Positions 26,901-35,348 of a stretch of DNA of 64,000 nucleotides are shown here, one piece after another. The position numbers were made by a program, and so were the translations under genes. The DNA comes from Streptomyces sp. RKAG293 (GTDB lineage: Bacteria; Actinomycetota; Actinomycetes; Streptomycetales; Streptomycetaceae): assembly GCF_023701745.1 (NCBI RefSeq), contig NZ_JAJOZB010000001.1, positions 7,921,001 to 7,985,000 of the forward strand, written 5' to 3'. Position 1 is the stretch's first letter, and the number at the start of each line of letters is the position of its first letter. The notes under the pieces are model-generated. The model was not told the origin of the DNA and made no database searches. It was given only the letters and a program-made list of their open reading frames with translations.

Positions 26901-27983
26901 GCTGGTGCGCAGCACGTTGTTGGCGTACACGTCGTAGCCGGTGACGCCGACGTTGTCCGTCGAGGCGTTCCAGGTCAGCTTGATCTGGCCGGACGCCGGC
27001 TGTGTGTAGGCCAGGCCGGCCGGCGCGGTCGGCGCCTGTGTGTCACCCGTCGTCGGTCCGTAGAGCTCGAACTCGGACAGCTGGGCAGCGGGCCAGGCGG
27101 TGTTGGCGGTGATGTTCAGCCGTACGTACCGGGTGTTGATCGTGTTGAAGTCGACCGTCACCGTGTTGCCGGCGGAGGGATTGAAGACATAGCCCTTGGA
27201 AGCCGCGATGTCGGTGAAGGACGAGCCGTTGGTGCTGCCCTGTACCGACAGCGTCTGGGTCCTGGTCTCCCACCCGGCCGGCAGCTTCAGCACCAGCTGG
27301 TTCACGCCGACGGTGGCGCCGAGGTCGGCCTGGATCCACTGCGGGAAGGAGTTGTTGTTGCTCTCCCAGTAGCTGGCCTGGTTGCTGTCGTTGGCGTTGC
27401 CCGCCACGTAGGGGGAGTTGGAGCTGCTCGCCGTGATGGTCTTGGAGATGGCGAGGTTGACGGTCGAGGCCGCCGCCTCGGAGACCTGCAGTTCGGAGAT
27501 CTGAGCGGCCGGCTTGGCGGTGTTCGCCGTGACGGCGACCCGGACGAAGCGGGTGTTGGCCGCCGGGAACCTGATCTTCACGGCGTTGCCCGAGCCGGGA
27601 GCGAAGACGTACTTGGCGGAGCCGACGATCGTCTCGTAACTCGTGCCGTCCGCGCTGCCCTGCACGGCGAGCGTCTGGGTGCGGCTCGACCAGCCCGCCG
27701 GGACCTTCAGGGTGACCTGGTCGATGGTCCTGCTGCGCCCGAGGTCGACCTGCGCCCATTGCGGGAGGGCGCTGCCGCTGCCCTCCCAGTACGTGGACTG
27801 GTCACCGTCGTTGAGGTTTCCGGCCGTGCCGCCGCCGCTGGAGGCGCTGGCCGAGGCCGTCTTCCCCGCCGCGGCGTTGGGGGCGGCCTCGGCCGCCGCG
27901 GCCCGGAGCACCGGCCCGCCGAGAAGCATCAGACTGGCCGCGAGCGAGCCCGCGACCAGCTTGGGTATCCGCTTCGATCTCAC
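23970..27983 (-). CDS. Secreted multi-domain GH87-like glucanase (alpha-1,3-glucanase/mycodextranase type)
   Basis: 1337 residues with a Sec signal peptide (KLVAGSLAASLMLLGGPVL, cleaved near residue 34). Domains by eye: discoidin (about 36-168), discoidin (174-318), fibronectin III (322-400), discoidin (412-545), two CARDB-like Ig domains (552-765), CBM6/35-like (YEAEDGVLGGGAAVVGPNR, about 775-920) and a right-handed beta-helix (about 930-1337). The helix carries DTFADGINMTNGSTDN and ARSTGDDSFALFSAID, whose Asp residues resemble the GH87 catalytic cluster. The combination of discoidin, CBM6 and a C-terminal helix is typical of bacterial alpha-1,3-glucanases. Other beta-helix hydrolases are possible. 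It is divergent from a GH71/99-like enzyme with the same discoidin module. Confidence 0.78.
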   Translation of the reverse strand: MRSKRIPKLVAGSLAASLMLLGGPVLRAAAAEAAPNAAAGKTASASASSGGGTAGNLNDGDQSTYWEGSGSALPQWAQVDLGRSRTIDQVTLKVPAGWSSRTQTLAVQGSADGTSYETIVGSAKYVFAPGSGNAVKIRFPAANTRFVRVAVTANTAKPAAQISELQVSEAAASTVNLAISKTITASSSNSPYVAGNANDSNQASYWESNNNSFPQWIQADLGATVGVNQLVLKLPAGWETRTQTLSVQGSTNGSSFTDIAASKGYVFNPSAGNTVTVDFNTINTRYVRLNITANTAWPAAQLSEFELYGPTTGDTQAPTAPAGLAYTQPASGQIKLTWNASTDNVGVTGYDVYANNVLRTSVAGNVLTYTDSQPDSATVAYYVKARDAAGNESGNSNTVTRTGTGGGGSNLAVGKDITASSTIQNFVATNANDNNVATYWEANGGSYPNTLTVALGSNADANSVVVKLNPDGAWSTRTQTIQVLGREQSSSSFTSLTSPTVYTFNPASGNTVTIPVSGRVADVQLKITSNSGAGGGQVAEFQVIGTPAPNPDLTVSALTASPASPVETDPITLSATVKNIGPAAAGATNVNLYLGTTLAGTAPVAALAAGASATVSANIGVRNAGSYPLSAKVDEANAVIEQNEANNSFSSPSPLVVTPVASSDLIASPVSWTPGNPAAGNTVTFSVAIKNQGTVASASGAHGITLTVTDTTSGSVVKTLTGAYNGTIAAGATASPVNLGTWTAGNGKYSVKTVLANDANELPVKQANNTSTQSLFVGRGANMPYDMYEAEDGVLGGGAAVVGPNRTVGDVAGEASGRKAVTLNSTGASVEFTTKASTNTLVTRFSIPDAAGGDGINSTLDIYVNGSFLKAIDLTSKYAWLYGNETGPGNSPGAGGPRHIYDEANIMLGTTVPAGAKIKLQKDAANTTTYAIDFINLEQATAIANPDPAKYTVPAGVTHQDVQNALDKVRMDTTGTLVGVYLPPGEYQTASKFQVYGKAVKVVGAGPWFTRFNAPSTQANTDIGFRAEATANGSSFSGFAYFGNYTSRIDGPGKVFDFSNVANISIDNVWNEHTVCLYWGANTDNISITNSRIRDTFADGINMTNGSTDNHLNNIEARSTGDDSFALFSAIDAGGADEKNNVFENLTSILTWRAAGVAVYGGFANTFRNIYIADTLVYSGITISSLDFGYPMNGFGTDPTNLQNISIVRAGGHFWGSQVFPAIWVFSASKIFQGIRVSDVDIVDPTYSGIMFQTNYVGGQPQFPVKDTIFTNISITGAHKSGDAFDAKSGYGIWANELPEPGQGPAVGTVTFNNLRMSDNFQNIKNTTSTFTIVQNP

Positions 27984-28401
27984 TGCGTTCCTCTATCTCT
28001 CGTCCGGAGTGTCAGGAGTGGGGGGCGAGTGAGGCCACGGCCACGCTCTCGCCGTCGAAGTTGCGGAAAACGGTGAGGAATGAACATCACTCTGCAATGA
28101 ATTTGCGTTGAGTTAGCAGAGTGTTACAGACGTGCTACAGCCACGTCTACGCCCCCGCAAGATCGGCTTGTGGGTGTCCGGAACCGACTGGTCCGGCAGG
28201 GAACTGTGGGGCGGTCGGGGGATGTTCGGCGGATGGAATGCCGGACTCCACCCATTGCGAGCTGCAAGTGGGCCTAATTTGCAGATCTCTTCACATATAT
28301 TGCTCATCGAGCGCGCTCTATTGCGTCGGTGTTTCGCCGTGGCTACGATCTGCCGCTGACCGGTCAACGGCGCGCAACCGTGCACAACGGGAGGAGTCCA
28401 C
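27984..28401. promoter_or_regulatory. Divergent promoter region of the two alpha-glucanase-type genes
   Basis: About 420 bases, AT-richer than its surroundings. An 8-bp inverted repeat CACTCTGC (28088-28095) / GCAGAGTG (28116-28123) brackets ATGAATTTGCGTTGAGTTA. No CebR-type palindrome is present, so this pair is probably not in the cellulase or laminarinase regulons. Promoter elements are not clear. Confidence 0.45.
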
Positions 28402-30087
28402 ATGGGAATCTCACGCCGGGTGTTCATCGGATCGGTGACGGCGGGAGTCGCCCTCGGCGCCCTGCCGGCCACCGGGACACTCGGGGCGGCGGCCGTGGCC
28501 GCGAGCCCTCCAGGAGACGTGGTCGGGAAGATCACCGTCGGCTATCAGGGCTGGTTCGCCGCCCCCGGCGACGGGGCTCCCATCAACGGCTGGTGGCACT
28601 GGAGCCAGAACTGGTCCCAGCCGCCGTCCCCGTCCAACAACGCGATCAGGGCATGGCCCGACATGCGGGACTACACGGGCGCCTACCGGACCGCCTACGG
28701 CAACCTCGGCAACGGGCAGCCCGCGACGCTCTTCTCCTCCTACGACCAGCAGACGGTCGACGCCCACTTCCTGTCGATGCGGCAGAACGGCTGCGACACC
28801 GCCGCCCTGCAGCGGTTCAACCCGAACGGCGGCGAGGGCGCGACCCGCGACGCGATGGCCGGGAAGGTCAGAACCGCGGCGGAGGCCAACGACCGCAAGT
28901 TCTACGTCATGTACGACGTCAGCGGCTGGGCGAACATGCAGCCCGAGATCAAGGCCGACTGGACCGCCAAGATGTCGGCGCTCACGTCCTCAGCCGCGTA
29001 CGCGCGGCAGAACGGCAAGCCGGTCGTGGGCATCTGGGGCTTCGGCTTCGCCGACGACAACCACCCCTGGTCTCCGGCGGCCTGCCTCGACGTCGTCAAC
29101 TGGTTCAAGGGCCAGGGCTGTTACGTCATGGGCGGCGTGCCGACGTACTGGCGCACCGGCGTCAACGACTCAAAACCCGGTTACCTCGACGTCTACCACG
29201 CCTTCCACATGCTCTCCCCGTGGATGGTGGGCCGCATCGGCAACGCGGGCGACTCCGACCACTTCTACGACCTGTGCACCGTGCCCGACCAGGCCGACTG
29301 CAACGCTCACGGCATCGACTACCAGCCGTGCGTGCTCCCCGGCGACGTCGGCGGACGCCAGCGGGCGCACGGCGACTTCATGTGGCGGCAGTTCTACAAC
29401 GTGGTCCGGGCGGGCGCCCAGGGCATCTACATCTCGATGTTCGACGAGTACAACGAGGGCAACCAGATCGCCAAGACGGCGGAGACGTCGGCGGCCGTCC
29501 CGGTCGGCTCCGGCCTGCTGGGGCTGGACGAGGACGGGACGGCCTGCTCGGCGGACTACTATCTGCGGCTCACGGCCGACGGCGGCAGAATGCTCAAGGG
29601 GCAGCTCGCGCTGACCCCGGTCCGCCCGACCGCCCCGGTCACCGGCGGCGGGCCCCCGCCCGTCGACACCAACCTCGCGCTGCACCGGCCGACGTCGGAG
29701 AGCAGCCACACACAGGGCTACGGCTCGGGCAACGCCGTCGACGGTGACGCGAACAGCTACTGGGAGAGCGCCAACAACGCGTTCCCGCAGTGGCTGCAGG
29801 TCGATCTCGGTGCCGCGACCGGCACCAAGCGGGTCGTTCTGTCCGTGCCGCCGGCCACCGCCTGGGGGACCAGGACCCAGACGCTCTCCGTCCTGGGCAG
29901 TACCGACGGCTCGAACTTCACCACGGTGGCCGGCCCGGCCGGCCACACCTTCGACCCGGCCACCGGCAACAAGGCCACCATCACCTTCCCGGCCACCGCG
30001 ACCGTCCGGTACCTGCGGCTCAGCTTCACCGCCAACACGGGGTGGCCGGCCGGACAGGTCGCCGAGTTCCAGGTCTACGGGTCCTGA
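28402..30087 (+). CDS. Secreted GH71/GH99-like glycoside hydrolase with C-terminal discoidin module
   Basis: 561 residues. Twin-arginine signal SRRVFIG at residues 4-10, hydrophobic stretch to about 33. Catalytic part about 38-410: VGYQGWFAAPGDGAPINGWW, FVVMYD-like FYVMYDVSGW, IWGFGFADDNHPWSP, GIYISMFDEYNEG (acidic residues at a strand end). This pattern is seen in GH71 and GH99-related proteins; GH71 members are alpha-1,3-glucanases. A discoidin domain (about 425-561) contains SYWESANNAFPQWLQVDLG, nearly the same as the second discoidin of the divergent GH87-like protein. GGGAGGAG precedes the ATG. Export by Tat implies folding before secretion. Confidence 0.78.
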   Translation: MGISRRVFIGSVTAGVALGALPATGTLGAAAVAASPPGDVVGKITVGYQGWFAAPGDGAPINGWWHWSQNWSQPPSPSNNAIRAWPDMRDYTGAYRTAYGNLGNGQPATLFSSYDQQTVDAHFLSMRQNGCDTAALQRFNPNGGEGATRDAMAGKVRTAAEANDRKFYVMYDVSGWANMQPEIKADWTAKMSALTSSAAYARQNGKPVVGIWGFGFADDNHPWSPAACLDVVNWFKGQGCYVMGGVPTYWRTGVNDSKPGYLDVYHAFHMLSPWMVGRIGNAGDSDHFYDLCTVPDQADCNAHGIDYQPCVLPGDVGGRQRAHGDFMWRQFYNVVRAGAQGIYISMFDEYNEGNQIAKTAETSAAVPVGSGLLGLDEDGTACSADYYLRLTADGGRMLKGQLALTPVRPTAPVTGGGPPPVDTNLALHRPTSESSHTQGYGSGNAVDGDANSYWESANNAFPQWLQVDLGAATGTKRVVLSVPPATAWGTRTQTLSVLGSTDGSNFTTVAGPAGHTFDPATGNKATITFPATATVRYLRLSFTANTGWPAGQVAEFQVYGS

Positions 30088-30102
30088 GAGGGGTCCTGAG
30101 GG
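30079..30102 (+). repeat. 12-bp tandem duplication covering the stop codon
   Basis: GGGTCCTGAGAG is followed directly by GGGTCCTGAGGG, giving two in-frame TGA codons 12 bases apart at the end of the GH71/99-like gene. Confidence 0.7.
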
Positions 30103-30141
30103 CCTGCTGACGGCGCGTTCCAGCGCGTTCACCGCGGACCG

Positions 30142-30888
30142 TCAGGCGAACACTCCGTCGATCCAGTTCTGCCAGGCGGCCTCGGTCCTCTTCACGCCCG
30201 GTTCGGCGTCGGCGTCCTGGCCGGTGCCGAACCGGTGCACCACGACACCGACCGTTCCGCCGAAGGCGTTCCTGCCGAAGAAGCGGTACAGCGAGTCGGC
30301 GGTGCGCAGTCCGATGAAGTACTGGTTGCGGTAGTCGAGCACGGCGTCGACCGCGTCCGGGCCGGGCAGCCCGACCCGGACCGCGGTGCCCGCCGCCGCG
30401 TCGTCGGGCAGCCCCAGCGCCCGCCCGAGCACGGTGAACGCATCGGGCGCGCCGGACGCCGCCGGGCCCTCGACGGCGGCGTAGACCGGGGTCAGTCCGG
30501 GGAAGTGCTCCAGGTACTGCCGCAGGGTGTGCAGATAGAAGTCGGTGTGCTTGTCGGCGCCGTCGTACTGGTTGTCCCAGTCGTCCACGAAGATGCCGCT
30601 GTGCACATAGCGCACCCAGGCGCGGCCGCCCTCGCGCGGTTCGATGACGTGGTCCAGCTGATTGAACGTCTGGTTCTCCGCGCCCTCCGGGGTCTCCATC
30701 CGGCCGGTGAGCCGGTGCGGCGGATCCCAGGCGGTCACGGTGCCGCCGAACGGGGCCGCGCCGCCCTCGCGGTGCTCGTACTCCATCGGCCATAGCCAGC
30801 CGGCCGTCCCCTCGGTGAGCGCTTCCCAGACCTGCTCGGGGGTCGCCTGGACCTCGAACTCCCGGACGATCTCGAATTCCTTGGACAT
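30142..30888 (-). CDS. SRPBCC (AHSA1-like) domain protein
   Basis: 248 residues, AAGGAGT before ATG 30888. Begins FEIVREFEVQATPEQVWEALTEGTAGWLWP, the usual opening of the START-like lipid/ligand-binding fold, followed by FGGTVTAWDPPHRLTGRME. It is preceded by an ArsR-type regulator with a 9-base gap, an association known from many actinobacteria where the regulator and SRPBCC protein form an operon. The ligand is unknown. The second half (about 150-248) looks like a repeated, degenerate SRPBCC half. Confidence 0.85.
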   Translation of the reverse strand: MSKEFEIVREFEVQATPEQVWEALTEGTAGWLWPMEYEHREGGAAPFGGTVTAWDPPHRLTGRMETPEGAENQTFNQLDHVIEPREGGRAWVRYVHSGIFVDDWDNQYDGADKHTDFYLHTLRQYLEHFPGLTPVYAAVEGPAASGAPDAFTVLGRALGLPDDAAAGTAVRVGLPGPDAVDAVLDYRNQYFIGLRTADSLYRFFGRNAFGGTVGVVVHRFGTGQDADAEPGVKRTEAAWQNWIDGVFA

Positions 30889-30897
30889 GGTGACTCC

Positions 30898-31542
30898 TTA
30901 TACGGGCTTGTCAGTGGGTGATACGTCCGCGGCGGGCAGCGGCTCGGCCGGGCCGGCCGGCGGCATCTTGACGGTGGGGTGGACGGCGACGACCACACGG
31001 TGGTCGCGGCCGCCCTCCGCCGACGCGTCGTGGTACTTGAGGACCAGCGCGCCGACGCCGGCCGCCAGTTCCTCGATGAACGCCGCCCGGTCGGCGGCGG
31101 AGGCGAAGCGCACCTCGCCGTCCAGTGCGAACGTCGCGAGCGGCCGGCGGGCCTTGGCCGCGCCGGTGAGCAGCGTGCCGACGTCGCGCACCAGGCGCGC
31201 GGCGACCGCGAGCAGCCAGCGGGCGGAGAGCTGGTCACGGGAGCGGGCCGGGTCGGGTTGCACCGCGGCCAGCGCGAGCGGGGAGATGACGTACGACGCG
31301 GCCGTCGCGCGCATCAGCCGCTCCGTCACGTTGCCTTTCCTGCGCTCATCGACCAGCTCGATCAGGCCGTGCCGCTCCAGCGCCTTGAGGTGGTAGTTCA
31401 CCTTCTGCCGGGGCAGGCCGACCCGGGCGGCCAGCATGGTCGCCGAGGCGGGCTCCATCAGTTCGGCGAGCAGCCGGGCCCTTATCGGCGCAAGCGAGAC
31501 CTCGGCTGCCGCCGGGTCCTCGATCACTGTCACGTCCAACAT
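30898..31542 (-). CDS. ArsR-type winged-helix transcriptional regulator
   Basis: 214 residues. N-terminal helix-turn-helix: PIRARLLAELMEPASATMLA followed by ARVGLPRQKVNYHLKALERHGLIEL (about 18-65), wing with RRKGNVTERLMRA. No Cys metal site. The C-terminal 130 residues contain an effector domain with VRFASAADRAAFIEELAAGV. First gene of a two-gene unit with the SRPBCC protein; probably autoregulatory. An AT-rich tract (TTATTTTTGTCC, around 31565) lies in the short divergent region shared with the LysR gene. Confidence 0.88.
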   Translation of the reverse strand: MLDVTVIEDPAAAEVSLAPIRARLLAELMEPASATMLAARVGLPRQKVNYHLKALERHGLIELVDERRKGNVTERLMRATAASYVISPLALAAVQPDPARSRDQLSARWLLAVAARLVRDVGTLLTGAAKARRPLATFALDGEVRFASAADRAAFIEELAAGVGALVLKYHDASAEGGRDHRVVVAVHPTVKMPPAGPAEPLPAADVSPTDKPV

Positions 31543-31647
31543 GGCTCCACACTCTCACCGACGATTATTTTTGTCCAGACGCATCTTCTTGTCGGTTGAG
31601 CCCATAAGCCATCGGACTGGAAGGTGCGACTGCTAGCGTTCCGGGTT

Positions 31648-32556
31648 ATGGAACTGCGCCAGCTGGAATACCTCGTGACGGTCACCGAAGAGGCGAGTTT
31701 CACCAAGGCCGCGGCCAAGCTCCATGTGGCGCAGCCCGGGGTGAGCGCCCAGATCCGGCAGCTGGAACGCGAGCTGGGGCAGGACCTGCTGGACCGCTCG
31801 GGCCGCACCGTCCGGCCCACCGAAGTGGGCGCCGCGGTGCTGCCGTACGCGCGGGCGGCGCTCGCCGCGGTCGTCGGCGCCCGGCAGGCCGTCGAGGAGC
31901 TGACCGGGCTGGTCCGCGGGCATGTCGCGGTCGGCACCGTGACCTCGCTCGGGCAGGCCGTCGACGTGGCCGGGCTGCTGGCCGACTTCCATCACGGCCA
32001 CCCGGCGGTGGAGATCGGCCTCATCGAGGACACCTCGGACAATCTGCTCCACGCGCTGCTCACCGGGCGGCTGGACGTGGCGGTCGTCAGCCTGGCGGGC
32101 GAGCTCCCGCCGGGGATCGGGGTGCAGGTCGTCGTCGACGAGCCGTTCGTCGTCGCCGTGGCCCCCGGTGATCCGCTGGCGGCCCGGACCTCGATCGCAC
32201 TCGACGCCCTCGCCGGCCGTCCCCTGATGTGCCTGCCACGCGGCACCGGGCTGCGCACCGTGGTCGACCACGCCTGCGCCGCGGCGGGCTTCCGGCCGCG
32301 GATCGCGTTCGAGGCGGGGGATCCCACCGTCCTCGCGCAGTTCGCCATCCGGGGGCTGGGCGTGGCGATCCTGCCCGAGTCCCTCGCCCGTTCCTACCCC
32401 GGTGAACTGCACGCCGTGAACCTGAGCCGGCCGAAGCTTCGCGGGCGCCTCGCGCTCGCCTGGCGCACGGAGGGGCCGGCCGGCCCGGCGGCCCGCGCCC
32501 TGGTCCGGCAGGCCCGCGCCGCACTGCCGGAGCGGACGGAGGACGCTCCCGCCTAG
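31648..32556 (+). CDS. LysR family transcriptional regulator
   Basis: 302 residues from ATG 31648. Classic N-terminal HTH: MELRQLEYLVTVTEEASFTK followed by AAAKLHVAQPGVSAQIRQLE. The effector-binding domain contains GHVAVGTVTSLGQAVDVAGLL and DVAVVSLAGELPPGIGVQVV. The upstream in-frame GTG (31624) would add eight residues before the conserved start and is rejected. Followed in the same direction by a FadH gene 105 bases downstream, and divergent from the ArsR gene; either could be its target. Confidence 0.92.
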   Translation: MELRQLEYLVTVTEEASFTKAAAKLHVAQPGVSAQIRQLERELGQDLLDRSGRTVRPTEVGAAVLPYARAALAAVVGARQAVEELTGLVRGHVAVGTVTSLGQAVDVAGLLADFHHGHPAVEIGLIEDTSDNLLHALLTGRLDVAVVSLAGELPPGIGVQVVVDEPFVVAVAPGDPLAARTSIALDALAGRPLMCLPRGTGLRTVVDHACAAAGFRPRIAFEAGDPTVLAQFAIRGLGVAILPESLARSYPGELHAVNLSRPKLRGRLALAWRTEGPAGPAARALVRQARAALPERTEDAPA

Positions 32557-32588
32557 ACCTCGTGGCCCACGCGGTGGCCGCCCCCGTC

Positions 32589-32606
32589 TATGCAACTTGT
32601 TGCATA
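32589..32606 (+). promoter_or_regulatory. Inverted repeat TATGCAA-CTTG-TTGCATA upstream of fadH
   Basis: Perfect 7-bp arms separated by 4 bases, in the LysR-fadH gap, with the fadH start 56 bases downstream. AT-rich in a GC-rich context and of operator size. Candidate regulators are the adjacent LysR or the downstream PadR. Confidence 0.65.
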
Positions 32607-32661
32607 ATCGGCTCGACTCGTCTAGAACTTGCGCTACGAGTTCGCGCGAGGAGGCCCCCTG

Positions 32662-34683
32662 ATGAGCGACTACCCCCACCTGCTGAGCCCGCTGGACCTG
32701 GGCTTCACCACCCTGCCCAACCGGGTGCTGATGGGTTCGATGCACGTCGGTCTGGAGGAGGCGCCCCGCGGCTTCGAGCGGATGGCCGAGTTCTACGCCA
32801 CCCGCGCCCGGGGCGGCGTCGGCCTCATGGTCACCGGCGGGATCGCTCCCAACGACGCGGGGCGCCCGTACGAGGGCGGCGCCAAGCTGACGACGGAGGC
32901 CGAGGCGGAGCAGCACACCGCGGTCACCGCGGCCGTGCACCGCGAGGGCGCGAAGATCGCGATGCAGATCCTGCACTTCGGCCGGTACGCGCACCACGCC
33001 GATCTCGTCGCGCCGAGCGCCCTCCAGGCGCCCATCAGCGGCTTCACCCCGCACGCGCTGACCGATGACGAGGTCGAGCAGACCGTCGAGGACTTCGTAC
33101 GGGCGGCCGCGCTCGCGCAGCTCGCCGGCTACGACGGCGTCGAGATCATGGGGTCCGAGGGATACCTGCTCAACGAGTTCATCGCGGCGCCCACCAACCA
33201 GCGGCAGGACCGCTGGGGCGGCGAGTACCGGAACCGGATCCGCTTCCCGGTCGAGATCGTGCGCCGGGTCCGCGAGCGGGTCGGCCCGGACTTCATCCTC
33301 ATCTACCGGCTCTCGATGCTCGACCTCATACCGGGCGGATCCACCCTCGCGGAAGTGATCACCCTCGCCCAGGAGATCGAGGCGGCCGGCGCGACCATCA
33401 TCAACACCGGCATCGGATGGCACGAAGCGCGGATCCCGACCATCGCGACGTCCGTGCCGCGCGGCGCCTTCACCTGGGTGACGAAGAAGGTCATGGGCTC
33501 CGTGGGCATCCCCCTGGTGACCAGCAACCGCATCAACACCCCGGAACTGGCCGAGCAGTTGCTCGCGGAGGGCTGCGCGGACATGGTCTCGCTGGCCCGC
33601 CCGCTGCTGGCCGACCCCGACTTCGTCGCCAAGGCCCGGCGCGGGCGGTCCGCCACCATCAACACCTGCATCGGGTGCAACCAGGCCTGCCTGGACCACA
33701 CGTTCAGCGGGAAGATCACGTCCTGCCTGGTGAACCCCCGCGCCTGCAACGAGACCGAGCTGATTCTCCGGCCGACCAGGCTCCGCAAGAGCGTCGGGGT
33801 GGTCGGCGCCGGGCCGGCCGGACTCGCCTTCGCGGTTTCGGCGGCCGAACGCGGGCACTCGGTCACCCTCTTCGACGGCGCCACCGAGATCGGCGGACAG
33901 CTCAACATCGCCCGCAAGGTCCCGGGCAAGGAGGAGTTCAACGAGACGCTGCGCTACTACCGCGAGCAGCTGGAGCTCCACGGCGTCGACGTCCGGCTGA
34001 AGACCACCGTCACCGTCGACACCCTCACCGCCGAAGGGTTCGACGAGATCGTGCTCGCCACCGGCGTCGTCCCCCGTACACCCGACATCGAGGGAGTCGG
34101 CCACCCCAGCGTCCTCAGCTACCTGGACGTGCTGCGCGACGGGGCACACGTCGGGCAGTCCGTCGCCATCCTCGGGGCCGGCGGCATCGGCTTCGACGTG
34201 GCGGAGTTCCTCAGCGACGGCGGCGACTCGGCGAGCCTCGACCCCGAGGCGTTCTTCCGCCAGTGGGGGATCGACCCCGGCTACGAGACGCGGGGCGGAG
34301 TGCGGAAGCCCCAGCGGGCGACCTCGCCGCGCAGCCTGCACCTGTTGCAGCGCAAGGAGAGCAAGGTCGGCGCGGGGCTGGGCAAGACGACCGGCTGGAT
34401 CCACCGCACCGAACTGCGGCACCGCGGCGTCACGATGGTCGCCGGCGCCACCTACCACCGCATCGACGACGCCGGCCTCCATGTGACGGTCGACGGCAGG
34501 AGCGAGGTCCTCGGCGTCGACACCGTCGTTCTCTGCACCGGCCAGGAGCCGCGCCGCGACCTGTACGAGGCGCTGCGCGAGGCGGGGCACTCGGCGCACC
34601 TCATCGGCGGCGCCGACGTCGCCGCGGAACTCGACGCGAAGCGCGCCATCCGTCAGGGCACCGAGCTGGCGGCGGCGCTCTGA
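32662..34683 (+). CDS. fadH: 2,4-dienoyl-CoA reductase (NADPH), FadH type
   Basis: 673 residues; E. coli FadH is 672. Reduces 2,4-dienoyl-CoA formed during beta-oxidation of unsaturated fatty acids, using FMN, FAD and a 4Fe-4S cluster. N-terminal old-yellow-enzyme TIM barrel (1-330) with GYDGVEIMGSEGYLLNEF. Cluster ligands Cys336, Cys339, Cys343 and Cys355 have the family spacing. FAD/NAD domains from about 375: VVGAGPAGLAFAVSAAERGH and ILGAGGIGFDVAEFL. ATG 32662 has GAGGAGG (32648-32654) at good spacing. The upstream palindrome suggests substrate-responsive control. It has no obvious link with the isonitrile cluster. Confidence 0.95.
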   Translation: MSDYPHLLSPLDLGFTTLPNRVLMGSMHVGLEEAPRGFERMAEFYATRARGGVGLMVTGGIAPNDAGRPYEGGAKLTTEAEAEQHTAVTAAVHREGAKIAMQILHFGRYAHHADLVAPSALQAPISGFTPHALTDDEVEQTVEDFVRAAALAQLAGYDGVEIMGSEGYLLNEFIAAPTNQRQDRWGGEYRNRIRFPVEIVRRVRERVGPDFILIYRLSMLDLIPGGSTLAEVITLAQEIEAAGATIINTGIGWHEARIPTIATSVPRGAFTWVTKKVMGSVGIPLVTSNRINTPELAEQLLAEGCADMVSLARPLLADPDFVAKARRGRSATINTCIGCNQACLDHTFSGKITSCLVNPRACNETELILRPTRLRKSVGVVGAGPAGLAFAVSAAERGHSVTLFDGATEIGGQLNIARKVPGKEEFNETLRYYREQLELHGVDVRLKTTVTVDTLTAEGFDEIVLATGVVPRTPDIEGVGHPSVLSYLDVLRDGAHVGQSVAILGAGGIGFDVAEFLSDGGDSASLDPEAFFRQWGIDPGYETRGGVRKPQRATSPRSLHLLQRKESKVGAGLGKTTGWIHRTELRHRGVTMVAGATYHRIDDAGLHVTVDGRSEVLGVDTVVLCTGQEPRRDLYEALREAGHSAHLIGGADVAAELDAKRAIRQGTELAAAL

Positions 34684-34732
34684 CGGCGGTGCGCCGGCGG
34701 CGCCGATCCTAGGATGCCTCCCAGTACGTCCA

Positions 34733-34762
34733 TCGTCCGGCCGGGACGCCCCGGCCGGACGA
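34733..34762 (+). terminator. Hairpin terminator after fadH, 13-bp stem
   Basis: TCGTCCGGCCGGG pairs with its exact complement across a 4-base loop (ACGC), 49 bases after the fadH stop and 28 before the PadR start. Confidence 0.75.
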
Positions 34763-34790
34763 CCGGGTCCCAGAGAGGTGTCGTAAGACC

Positions 34791-35348
34791 ATGTCGCTGC
34801 CGCACGCCATCCTCACCGCCCTGCTGGAGAAGCCGTCCTCGGGGCTGGAGCTGACGCGTCGGTTCGACCGCTCGATCGGCTTCTTCTGGTCCGCCACCCA
34901 CCAGCAGATCTACCGCGAGCTGGGAAAGCTGGAGCAGGGCGGCCTCATCCACGCGCTCGCCCAGTCGCCGTCCCGGGGCCAGAAGCGCGAGTACGAGGTA
35001 CTGCCCGCGGGCCGTGCGGAACTGACCACCTGGGTGGCCACCAGTCAGGACCCCAAGCCGATCCGCGACGCCCTGCTGCTGCGCCTGCGCGCGGCGGCGG
35101 TCGTCGGCCGGGACGGCCTCGAACCCGAGCTGGAACGCCATCTCGCTGACCACCGGCGGCAGTTGGCCGATTACACGGCGATCGAGGAGCGCGACTTCGC
35201 CGCCGGGAACCCGAGTGGAGAGGACCGGCTGCGGCATCTGGTGCTGCGCGCCGGGATCGGGCTGGAGACGTTCTGGATCGAGTGGCTCACCGAAGCCCTG
35301 GCGGAGTTCCGCCGGCCGGACGCCGCGGACGAGGTCGACGCGGGCTGA
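34791..35348 (+). CDS. PadR family transcriptional regulator
   Basis: 185 residues. N-terminal winged helix: HAILTALLEKPSSGLELTRR, FWSATHQQIYRELGKLEQGGLI, wing SRGQKREYEVLPAGRAEL. C-terminal Vir-type helical domain with LLRLRAAAVVGRDGLEPELE for dimerisation. PadR proteins respond to phenolics or other stress ligands. No transporter is adjacent, and FadH is the nearest upstream gene. The gene ends in a tandem-repeat tract that contains its stop. Confidence 0.92.
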   Translation: MSLPHAILTALLEKPSSGLELTRRFDRSIGFFWSATHQQIYRELGKLEQGGLIHALAQSPSRGQKREYEVLPAGRAELTTWVATSQDPKPIRDALLLRLRAAAVVGRDGLEPELERHLADHRRQLADYTAIEERDFAAGNPSGEDRLRHLVLRAGIGLETFWIEWLTEALAEFRRPDAADEVDAG

